A DNA stretch of 64,000 nucleotides, taken from assembly GCA_029964075.1 (NCBI GenBank), contig CM057144.1, positions 5,789,281-5,853,280 of the forward strand, read 5' to 3'. A program made the translations under genes and the position numbers. Origin of the DNA: Patiria pectinifera (taxonomy: Eukaryota > Echinodermata > Asteroidea > Valvatida > Asterinidae). The notes below the pieces were generated by a model. The model searched no databases and was not told the DNA's origin. It saw only the letters and a list, made by a program, of their open reading frames with translations. Shown here one piece after another: positions 42,801-54,800 of the stretch (position 1 is its first letter; each line of letters begins with the position of its first letter).

Positions 42801-45800
42801 GCTTGATCGAAGCTTATTTTCAAATTTTCTGGGATTTTTAGTGTGGAATTGATTGCCATAATTAGATAGAATTACAATAATATGAATTGACTTTGAACCA
42901 ATACAAATGTAGCTTACCTGTCAATTGTATGCCACATGGAGCAGAAATGTTGACCGGTGGTACGTAATAATGACCACATCCCGCGGCATTTAATATGAAA
43001 AATACAAACATATATCATAGACCCTATGTTGCTGCTGTTGGACCTTTGGTGACCATTAACTCTTCTACTGATTATTTCGTGGAGTTTTCATTTTCCCCAA
43101 ATCTCATCCCTGATAAATTTCTCTGAAGATGTCAAAGAAAAAAGTATCAATTGCATTTTGTTTTGCACATTTACTTCAGCTAGAGCACAGCTCAAGTGAC
43201 AGCAGCGTAACTTTATTTAGCCTATTGACGATAAACAACATAAACATTGCCGAATGAACTTAGCTATTCTGAAAAAAACTCTTCTCCTATGTCAGTATCA
43301 CCATTTGTTTTTGTTTTTCCCCGTAGCGTGTCCACACCTTCCCTCTCTGCCCACCCTTCCATCAGGGGGTGTATGTCACTATTCAGATACCTGCCTGGGG
43401 GTGGAGTGTTGCCTAGCAGTAGACCTCGGCATCATCAGTCGCACCCTGAGGGTCTGGTTGATTGTAGACCCCTGTGATTCCAAACTGAGCGTTGGATTTG
43501 AGAACTGGAGTTACAATGTCACTCTTTTGAGGTATGGGTGACTCTATAGTGGACTCTTGATGCAAGCAGAGAGAGAGAGAATAGACGGACTTGGGCCCAA
43601 TATTTCAGGGCGCTGCTCAGCACAACAATTTGCTTAGCATAAACAAGTCTGGCTTAAGAAGGCAGGTCAACAGCCAAAACTCAATGGGATTTTCATGCTT
43701 AGCAAACAACAGCTGAATCATGAGCAATATACATCACATGGAGTTTTTGCCGATATCTGCTTTCATAAACCAGACTTTTTTTGTGCTAAGCAATTTTTTG
43801 TGCTTAGCCGTGAAATTAGCCCCTGGGCACAGCATTGCTACATGCTCAAGGCGGCCCCCAGTAATGAAGGAGCATTGTGTCAGCCTTTGTTCAAAGTAAG
43901 GCTGTGTCCAAATTACTTGGCTACGGCTGGAAATTACACACCCGCTTATAGAAGCTGCTGCAGCCACTTCCCATAGACCCATGTGTTATTTCCAGCCGTA
44001 GCCAAGTAATTCGGATGCAGCCTATTAAACCATCATGGAGCAGCAGATGTATTGTACCGCAGCTGGCGCAATGCTTCCGCCATTACTGGGGGGCTCTGTA
44101 AGTGTATAACAACTCTATGCTAAGATTTGTCTATAAGGGCTTCAAATCAAAGGTTAAGAGTCGATCATCCTATTTTCTTTTTTGATTTTGCCTTATCATA
44201 TATAATGTAAGTGAAATAATGGCAAACGCATAATGATGAAAGGCCAACATGGCACCATTCAAACATGTAATAAAGACAACTTGCAGAAAGTTACAGTCCT
44301 GTTGAATTGGCCTTTATTGCAGTTACAAGTGGGGCAAAGTGACAAGGGAAAGACTGAGTGATGTGGTCTTACTCACCTTCACCGTCGACAAGACCATAGA
44401 CAACCGTAACTTCCTCCTCTCCCTCTCCCTGCAACTCTGCATCGCTGGAGTCTGTGCTCCTGACATTGCCATCCTTCAGGACTTCACAGCACCAATACCA
44501 TTCTGTAATCCCAACGGCACTATGGAGTGGGCTCAAGACTTGGGTAAGTCTTGTGTTTACAACCAGGACTCAAAACGGGATTTTAAACACGAAATCTGGC
44601 AATTCCAATAAGCCAGGCACTGTGAGCAAAAGAAAGACGGTGTTTCTTTCTAATAAAGTTGTTAATTATAAGCAATTGGCAGGAAAAATAATTTATAACA
44701 TAGAAATCAGTAAGCACTAAGAGCATAGCCAACAAGGGCATAAATCCTGGGGTCATGGGGAAGATTGGCCATAGTTATGTCTTCCCTCACAGATTTGTGA
44801 AGGGCGTACTAAATTAAAAAAAAAAAACAATCCTGTGTTGTCCTGCCAAAAAATTGAGATTGTTGTGAAAAGAATCTATTTGAAAGTAAAAAATGGAAAA
44901 CTGACCACTCTTGAATATACTTTAAATTGAAAATTAACCATGTGAACCACCAGGAACTGACACAAAGTCTTTTTACATACAAGATTTAGATACATGTACG
45001 TACATTGTGGAATGCTGTGGCCTCGTGGTTAAGGACATTGGATGATCATGGTCTGCAGGTAAAGCTGCGGGTTGTGGGTTCGAGTCCAGCCTGTGGTCGG
45101 TGGTTATGGTGTGTGTGCCCTTGGGCAAGGCACTTTGTCATGCATTGCTTCTCTCCACCCAGGAGTAAATGGGTACCTGCAAATTAAGGTACGGGCCATA
45201 TGCCCTGCAGAAGTGATTTCGTGGCCTGATGAACAGTAGTAATAATTGTAAAGTGCTTTGACACCTTTAGTTTAAGGTGTTATTTAAGCACCACATTGTT
45301 ATTATTATTACAACAAATACACTCATCCCAATGTATTAATATAATGAAAAAGCTTATTTTCACCAACAATCGATAGTAGTCGACAAATGGAACAGATAAT
45401 AAATGTATATTCACCAGTTTCAGCTGAATTCCTGTTCCTACACGTACTGTACAATCAAAACAAAGTTATTTTTTTCCCCCGAGTTTTAACTCTGTCCCAA
45501 TGTGTTTGTTCCTTGGTTGGGGACAGCATTCTGAATTAGCTAACTGCTGTATGGTTGGTACCTGTACTCTTTGATTGGAGTAAAGATTGTTCTTAGTTTT
45601 GATGTTGTCACCTTGCCTTTGCTCCTCTACAGTTGGGGACATTGGTGACTATGCTAGTGGCCTGGTGGTGAACCGTCTCGGTGTCAGCGCTGATGTTCTC
45701 CTGCCTCAACCATGCAGCGGTCCACCAGAGCAGATCACACCATCAACCACAGGCAAGTGTCTTTTAAGTGTGTGATTTAACTTATTGAAAACTACTACTT

Positions 45801-48800
45801 TGTTTAGCTACTTTCTCTGAATCCTGTGGTTGTTGTAGCTGCCAGCAATCTGTAATTCTTACTTAAGAAAAGCTATTGACAAGTGCAAATGAAGTGTCCT
45901 GCAGTTATTTGTACGCAGAGCCTTCACACGATAAAAAGGAGACCCATTAAAACTAATTTACTCTCTACTGGCAGAATTAAAATCTGCAGCCAATTTCACA
46001 AAACTTCACATAATGGCGCAACTCTACTTGCGCCCATGGGCGTCGCGAGGGGGGGGCAAGGGGGGGCACTTGCCTCCCCCTGGAAAAGCAACCAAAAAAA
46101 AAAAAAAAAAAGGAAAAAAAAAAAAAAGAGGCGCAAAGACAAAGTGGTGTAAATTTAATGAGTTGGGAGGGGGGGCCAAAATGTCCCTGCCCCCCCCCTA
46201 AAACTGATAAATCGAAAATGTGTTGAGAAATACAAGCATTTTTTGGCAAAAAAATTTGTTTGCCCCCCTCTAGAAAAAATCCTGGCGACGCCCATGCTTG
46301 CGCCACAAAAGTTTGTGTAAGTTACCCAACATTTCACGCTGCGCATCATTTCAGTTCTGACACATTTCACGAAATTAAGTCTCGTAGTGCGTAAGTCTGC
46401 AACTTGCACAACAAATTATGGCGTAACTCGCACAATCATATTTTAGGTGGCATAAATTGTGGCATAGCGATGACCTATTTTACAAGTGGATCATGATCAT
46501 CGTGGATCCTGTCATTGCACAACCATCCAGGTTTATAATACAAGACACCTACAGCTTTGTGTTTGAAGTAAATGAATTGCTATTTTACTTGTGGCAGACT
46601 TTTTAGAGTTGCTGCGTGATTCCGGAGAAAGTCGGACAAAACTATTTTCAAAATGGCGGGCTAAGGTGATTCAACAACGTTTTTGTGAACCAACAAACTC
46701 ACACACAAACAGCCTTATCAACCTCATCCAAGATATTAGATTATTTAAAATGTTGCAGCTATGTCAAGTTTTGTGAAATCGATCGTAAATTTATTGCACA
46801 GCTGCGCAACAGATTTGTTGCGTAAGTCCTACGCATGGCGCAAGCTTCGCACTTTTTTAGTGAAATCGGCTGCTAGTCCCCTTTCGGATGGTCAAATCCC
46901 TTTCAAAACAGTCCTAGTCCCTGTGAGTGTAGCAAGTATGATCCCTCCTCATTTTTAACGGTATGTTCTGCGGAAACCAATGTTTCTAGTTAAATAATGA
47001 GTGAATCATGCCAATAATTAAACATGAAAGTGGGTTATTACAACCTGCTATATTTCAAATGCACTACAGCAATTATAAAGACGTAACCTTGGCAGTTATG
47101 TTCATCCCCTGTTGCTTGTAACTTGATGAGCGATTTGACGTGTGCTTGACTTGTTCTCGACTCAGCTACTACTCTGTTTGAAACCAGATCTACAACCCTC
47201 GTAAGGGACTTCTAGATTGAGGGGAATATAGGGCTGGGTTGGGAATGCCCTATGTAATCAGTAATTTTTTTAAATGCAAAGAACCACAATTTTTCTCACA
47301 TTAGGCTGCAGTTCCCTCTCTCTGCCATCCTCCATCGCCCAGTACTGCTCCCTGGACCAGTCTTGTCTCGGGGTGGGTTGCTGCTTGAACCTTGACCTGG
47401 GCGTAGTTCAGAGGTCATTCTCAGTGTGGATGACGCTGGACCCCTGCACTCGTACCTTCTCATTTGGCTTTGAGAAATGGAGTCACACAGAGATGCTCAG
47501 CATACAACTATTGCAGTGTAAGAAGCGCTGGAATTTAGAATTAGCCTTGCCATCAAAACTGATTTATCAACTTACAGTCTTTTCAAACATGAAAGTAATG
47601 TAAGATATTAAAGTGTATGAATTTCATTGGCCAAATTTCAAGCCCATGGCTATATTACTTGTTATATAACTGACATACAGATCCTAGTCATTTGATTGGT
47701 GGAACTGACATCATGTGACATTCGTTATTGCTCCCATTCACGCCGCGGCTCAAAAAGTACTATCCGCCCATGGGGAATCGGAAATACTATTCAACAGTTA
47801 GGATCATGACGCTGTATTTGTGTGCAAATGCATGCTAGTTTGCGCGTTCAGCGTTGCGCATAGTGCGTATTGTTCCAAAGAGCCAGCGCTACAGCGTTGG
47901 GTTCAAAAAAATTTTTGTGAAGGGGTGGTTTGGAAGAGAGAAATACGTTTTCCTCCAGTTTTGTATTGAAAAAAAAAGTTGAAATATATCAAATGACAAG
48001 GATCTATGTGTCAGTAATATAAAACAAATATTTAGTGGCTTTAAATTGTGAAATGGGAGGAATATTATCGCTCGGTAAAATCTGGACTTTTCCAGTTCAC
48101 TGGGCTTCGCCTCATGAAATGGAAAAGTCCAGATTTTACCTTGCGATAATATTCCTCCCATTCCACCCTGATCTGAGCCACTCAATATTTGTATACTCTT
48201 AATCTCCACAACGAAAACAATTTTTAAGCAAAACATTGCGTTAGACAACCAAAAAGAGAGCTCAATCAAACAAATTCAGTTGTATGAGTGAGTCTTTTGT
48301 GCATGGTCACATTTTTAACAAAACGTTGCGAAAAAAAAAGTACATCAAGGATTACAGACCAATCCATAAATGTTTAATATAAAGAACAACCGATACATTT
48401 TTCATCTGTTATTATTTATGAAATCCTTTTTTTTATTTTCACAGCTCATTCCTTTGAAAAAAAGCTAGGAGATTTGAAAATCAGGTAAGGTCAATCATGT
48501 CAAGCAGTCCATACATGTAGGCTCCCATATCCGTATCGCTAGTAAACTCTTTGCCTAATTACCACTTTTAAACCATGTTATATTTGTATACTATTGTCAA
48601 CCACTTGACTTTTTTATCAAGCTTGCTCCTCTGTAACAAACTCTTATTCCTTGCAGGTATGACGTGGAGCGCCCCCACAATACTATCTATGACGTGGATC
48701 TAGACATCAGCTTGTGCTGGCAGGGTGTGTGTGATGAACCCATTGTCATTCTCAGAGATGCAATGTTCTCAGGATCACATTGTGCTGATCAGCAAGGTGG

Positions 48801-51800
48801 AGGCAGCAGCACAAGGAGGAAGAGGAGAAGTGTGGACGACCTGTGAGTGGGCAATTTTAAATGATTACCTAGTGGTTTTGATAACCATCAAATGCCTCCC
48901 AAAAGACTTACTCTTTGAAGCCGTAGCCTGATTAACGAAGAAATACAGAAGTTCATTGGCTTACTCAAATATTATATATAGCAGGGGTGAGATTTGGCAG
49001 GATCTTCCCAATTTCAGGATTTCTATGAAGTAACCCTTTTGAAATCTGGAATTCCTGAGGTTTACATATGAAAGTTTATTTATAGAAACAAATGATATTG
49101 GAAGGGGTGCCTAAAGGCATATAATATACAAAGATATACCTACATATACCATAGACCTTATGTTGCTCTGGGGCCCTCAACGACCCTCAAACCCTCTGCA
49201 GATTATTTCGTTGATTTTTCATTTTCCCCCAATCCCACCACTGTATAAATAGTGTTACAATAACATAAGATTTTTGGTTGAGTATATTACATTGTAGTGA
49301 TGTCAGTTGTTGACATTGGTATGCTTCCTGTAACTTATGATCACTGCAGTCAATTTTCAGCTGGTTTTCAGTAGCGCATCAAGCACATTTGCCTTATACG
49401 AAATTGTTCCTTGATAGTTCAATGCAATGCCATTTTTATTGCCATTGTCTGTGATTCTGTACCACAGTACCAGTGAATCTGCCGAGGGAATGGACAGCAT
49501 GGATGAGGTGACAGATAACCCTATAGACAAGGCCAGGGTCTACTTTAAGACCATTCTAAGTGGAAATTCTACCTCGTATTCAGCAGAGGAAAACACCATG
49601 GCAAAACTGCAGCCAGAGAAAGTGGTCAAGCACAGTGAGTCATTGTTTTTTTTTCAATCACAAGTCATAACTGATATCACTAGTCGGTCACAAGTCAAAT
49701 CACCAGAGTCACAAGTCTAATCACTAGTCTGTCACAAGTCAAATCACATTCTCAAGTCAAATCACTAGTCAGTCACAAGTCAAATCACTAGTCAGTCACA
49801 AGTCAAGCCACTATCAGTCACAAGTCAAATCATTAGTCAGTCACAAGACAAATCACTTTAGTCAGTCAATCACAAGTCATTCAATCACAAGTCATTCATA
49901 ACTGAAATCACTAGTCGGTCGCAAGTCAAATCACTAGTCAGTCACAAGTCAAATCACTTAAGTAAGTCTAAAGTCAAATCACTAGTCAGTCTCAAGTCAA
50001 ATCACTAGTCAGTCACAAGTCAAATCACTAGCCAGTCGCAAGTCAAATCACTAGCCAGTCATGAGTTAAATCACAAGTCAACAACATGTCAAATCACTAA
50101 GTCAGTCACAAATCTAATTACAAGTCAGTCAGTCACAATTAAGTCAAATCACTAGCTAGACACAAGTCAAATCACAACTCAGTCACAAGTCAAATCACAA
50201 GTCAATTCACAGGTCTGTCACAAGTCAAATCACAAGTCTGTCACAAGACCAATTACAAGTAAGGTCAAAAGTAACAGTGGTATAAAATACGAGAAAGGAA
50301 TATTGTCCCGGGTTGATTTAAAGTGCTTAATTGTAATATGAATTAAGACTGGAGGACATAATTGTGAGTGACTTGTGAGTGACTTGTGGGACTTGTGAAT
50401 TAATGCAATTTTGTCAAGCCCTATATGACAGAAGAGCTCTTGTGAAACTGAGTACAGGATGAAGGGGGGGGGGCACGGTACGTACATGTCTGTGGTAGGA
50501 ATCCGAAAGTGGGCAAATAAAGGGGACGATTTTGAGGCGGGAGGCCTATGTCTATTTGTGGGTGCTATTCAAAACCTGTAAAGCTATATTGAAAAAAGGA
50601 ATCGCAAATTATGACATTGATGCAAAACTGATTATAAACCCATACTCAAGAAGAGATGGATTAGTCGACAGCTTGAATTTGAAACCAAAAATGTTCCAGG
50701 CGAAATTGACTTTTGTTGTGTATTTCCTATCATAGGGGTTCCTGGATCAGGCACAGCAAGCCGTCGCTCCATGGGTCTACTTGTCTTTGGTAATGAAGAC
50801 GAAACTCCAGAAACAAGGACAAAGAGAAGGGACGTACCACTCTCAGGAATTTCAGGTAATACTGGAAGATGATGACTGCTTTAGTGAGTGATGAACATGA
50901 GTCAGTTATGCCATGCACAGGATTAGCGCAGCAAATTTGTTGCGCACTGAAGTCGGCCACAGAAGTATTTTTACAAGGCATCCTGTTCAAAATATTAAAA
51001 CAAATATGCATGTGGCGAATCCTGTCTGTTTTTTACCTGTTCTGTCCGGGTCGTAAGTGACTGCGTCACACGCACACCACTGATTATTAGCGCCCTTTGG
51101 CTAAACACGCCACTTTGCACTACTTCCGGTGCAATGGTTTCAATGATTTTCAATGCTACTCTGTGTGTGGTGGGTGTGGTTTAAGTTGAAATTCCGTCAC
51201 ACTTACAAACCGGATTAGGCCAATTACGCATTAGTTCCACAACTTCTCATGCATCATTGTAAATGGTCAATGGGAAACAAACAATTGTAATTCAGATCAA
51301 GTTTAAATTGGTCAAAAAGCATGAATTAAATCAAATTAATTTTGGGAGCTAACCATCCTTACTCGCAGCAGAAGCTGAATTGCCAAGGCTGCATCAGCTA
51401 CCTCGTGGTTCACCTCAAGGCCTTATAGACTGCCACCATATGACCCATGTCTTAATTACCACAGAAAACAGCCAGATTGAAAGTGTTGATCTTTGCAGAG
51501 GGAGGAAAACAGGAGAACCTGAAAAAAAAAATTTTGTTGCGCAGGAGAGAATCAACGAGCAACTCTACTCACATATGAGCCTGGAAAAAAACCTGGGCCA
51601 TAGCAGTCAAAAGCAATAGATTTATGCAGCCATGCCACCCAGTTCAATCATAGAAGGTCTTAGACCTGCACCTAAATAACTAGACTCGGGCCATCGATTT
51701 GCTGAGGTATATCAAACCATCCAATGCACCTTGTTTTATTGCAGGGGGAGCTAGTTTGTTTGACCGTAGCCTGTCACCAAGCACTGTCAGTGGTACATGG

Positions 51801-54800
51801 CAAGGAAACATCATCATCGGTGGAGGATTAACAGGTAAGTTACTTTCATGAAATGAAATTTGAATGAAGCAGTTTAGAGTAGTTGCAAAACCAGTGAGGA
51901 TTGGTCTTTGATATGAGGGCTCTTTTATTACTGACACACGTAACCCAGCCTACATCTGGGTACCAGAAAGTCAGTGTCGCCATTATAGTAGGCAAAGTTC
52001 ACATAGCCTTGCATGCAGTAGGTAGTATAGGCAACCCTTCAAAGCTGTGATGGATGGCAAAAACTGTCGGAAAAAAACACAGAGCGAACACTTAGTGCTG
52101 GGTCAGATATGATTATGGCAACTTTACACGGCACAGGTAGTGACCATTAAATCTCATTTGATAAAGAATATGCAGTTATTTCACTTGAAAATAAACCCTA
52201 CTGTCTCGTTTACAATGCACAACATGGTTGCTAACAAAATGCTTGGCTACTGCAATGGTGACTGATCACAGGGGAAACCGTATTGTCACGTGGCACTTTG
52301 ACGTATATACTATCCGACCATTCATCCAAACAATTATAACAAGGTTTGAGGGTGGACAGTCAATATTAGCTTACTGAGGTATTGGAAGTTTGCCTCTGGA
52401 ACTAGAGTTTGTTAACTTCCAATACCGAGGGGAGCTAATATGAACTACCACCCGAAATAAACCATAATATATTTGTTTTACTATACCTCATATATATATT
52501 CAGTTGCCGAATTTTCCCGTTACAGTATGCACCTCAGGGGCAAAAAGTCTTTAGAGAATTTTGTCCAGCTCACCAGAAGAATATTCTTGCTCAACCTCGG
52601 AAAAGTTCATTTCGTTTGCAATACAGTAACTCTTACACCGCATTGTGGACAACTTTTTTAAGTACAGACGGCATCTTAATTGTCCACAATATTCTCCAGT
52701 TCAGCATCATTGAGCCGGGGAAAATGCTAATTAACATTTACGTGTGCAACCATCTTTTCATTTGTAGCTAGGGCAATGTTGGCGCGTGCGTACTACACCA
52801 ATGCAATAGTTCCACGATTGCTTCGTAGAGCGCATGCGTAGTAGACTCGCACGGGTAACCCCTGCGACAGTCTAGTACGCATGCGTATTATATTTACCCT
52901 CTGCGTGAATAGTTGGGTGCGCTAGGTAAACAGCAAAAATAGCATCTGGCTCGTGATGCTGAATAGACCAGTGGGAATTCGGCTCTCGATCATCGATTAT
53001 TGGATGTGGTATATGGAAAAAGCTGTTCACCAACAATTGTTTCTTTGGAAAGTGATTCAAAATGCCTGTGATTTCACTGGATGCTTCATATGTACTTACT
53101 AAAAAGTAAGCTAATTCAAATCAATTTGAATATTTATTTTTGGATTTTTGCAAATGTTATCATTTGAACAATGTGTCTTTGATTGTTTGATGTCTAACAG
53201 TGAAGGGTCTTGATGCTCTCGGACAGCGCATTGCCAACATGACCATTGGGGAGTTGGAAGCAATGCTGGATCTTCAGAACATCGACCCATTCGTTGTGGT
53301 TCAATTGATGAAGGACCTACGCTCTCTTTATAGAACCTTTGTGAGTTGAATTATATTCTGAATAGTTTCTTGTATCAAAACAGGAGCCGATTCAATGAGA
53401 CAACTTTGCAGTAAAATTGCTCAGAAAATGTATGGACCATTCTTGAACTAATTTCCCTCATTTTCTCAAGTAGGGAATTGTTGTTGAGTCAGTTACTCTA
53501 ATCTTGATGCGGACTTTTTAATTAAGGAAACATTCAACCATTTTCCACATTGTAAAATTTTGTTTGGATCTAAAATGAAACGGGAGGCGGCATCCGGAAA
53601 TTGGGCAAGCGGTTTATTGTACATAGGGGCCTATGTCATGTATGTGCATACATGACTGTTAACCCAGAACTTCCTGCTTTGTAATGTAGACATACGTCTC
53701 AACCACTCTACCACCAAGTGCACTTTTAATAAATTAAACCAAAATGGAATATCAATTAGTTTTCATACACGTGAGAGAATTAGAAAATAGCACAAAATAT
53801 GTTCCTAAGAAATACTCACTTCATGAGCCCTTAAAGTCAAGCCATTAACCAAATTTGGGCGATTGACATTTTACAGTGCGCGACCAAGAGTTTGCCATGG
53901 AGAGTCCATTTTTCAAGTTTACGGTCGACAAAACATGGCCCATTTGAATGAGTGTCAGTACACAACTTGAGCTACTTAGTTATAGTTTGGGCATAGCATT
54001 CTGCTGTCTTACAAAAAACACCATATTAAAAAAAAAAAGAAATAGGCAAACAGATACTTGAATCATACGCTTACGAAACTACTGACCAAGAAAACAAACA
54101 ATTTCAAATGTCCCCTGCTGCGAATATGGCGACCATCTCCCACAATGCACTGGGGAAAATGAACACTCGGTGGCAAACTCTTGGTGGCGCACTGCATTGT
54201 GAATCGCCCAAGTTGATTTGAAAAGCATGGAATACTCTTTTGTGTGTGCACAAGAGTAGTACCATCACAGTAATGGCCCCAACTTGGAAGTTGCTGATTT
54301 AGTCCTTATATTTTTCTCCGCTATCAGACAGAAGAACTGATTGATGTAGTCACTGAAGGCATTGCAGAGGATAACTTCCAGCAGTTTGACATTGTACTGA
54401 ATGGCAAAATTACCTTCCCACGGGTAGAACGTGTGTTTTTCAGGAGGGAATATGTGACAAACCTTGCATTCATGATCATTTTACGTTTCAGTAAGTATTT
54501 TGAGCATGTTTAATTTCCCCCCCATATTACCCAAATCATCTGGCTCATACTTGTACAGTTATAGTAGTATATAATGCTATAATATGCGTATGTGCATGCA
54601 CTCGTTAGTTTGTTTGTCCGTCCCTCCGTCCGTCCGTCCGCCCTTACCAGGGACCACTTGTGGGGTACTTGTCCTTGTTCAAGGTACCCCACAGATAAAA
54701 CCTTTAGAAAAAAGGGAACCCCGCAACAGGGGCCATTTGCCCCCCCCCCCTAAAAAAAAATCCACTGAACCCCCTGAAAGGCAGCCACTGCGTACACAAC

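Noticed and set aside
45777..45782. Alternative GT donor for exon 30
   Set aside because: It would add about 8 codons and leave in a phase that does not match exon 31.
46591..46776. 61-codon frame near an ATGGCGGGC motif
   Set aside because: Same sequence lies in the dispersed repeat at 57.8 kb with a broken frame; it is repeat DNA.
51369..51619. Possible exon between exons 35 and 36
   Set aside because: Good acceptor and open phase, but no in-phase donor before the stop, and exons 35 and 36 join in frame without it.
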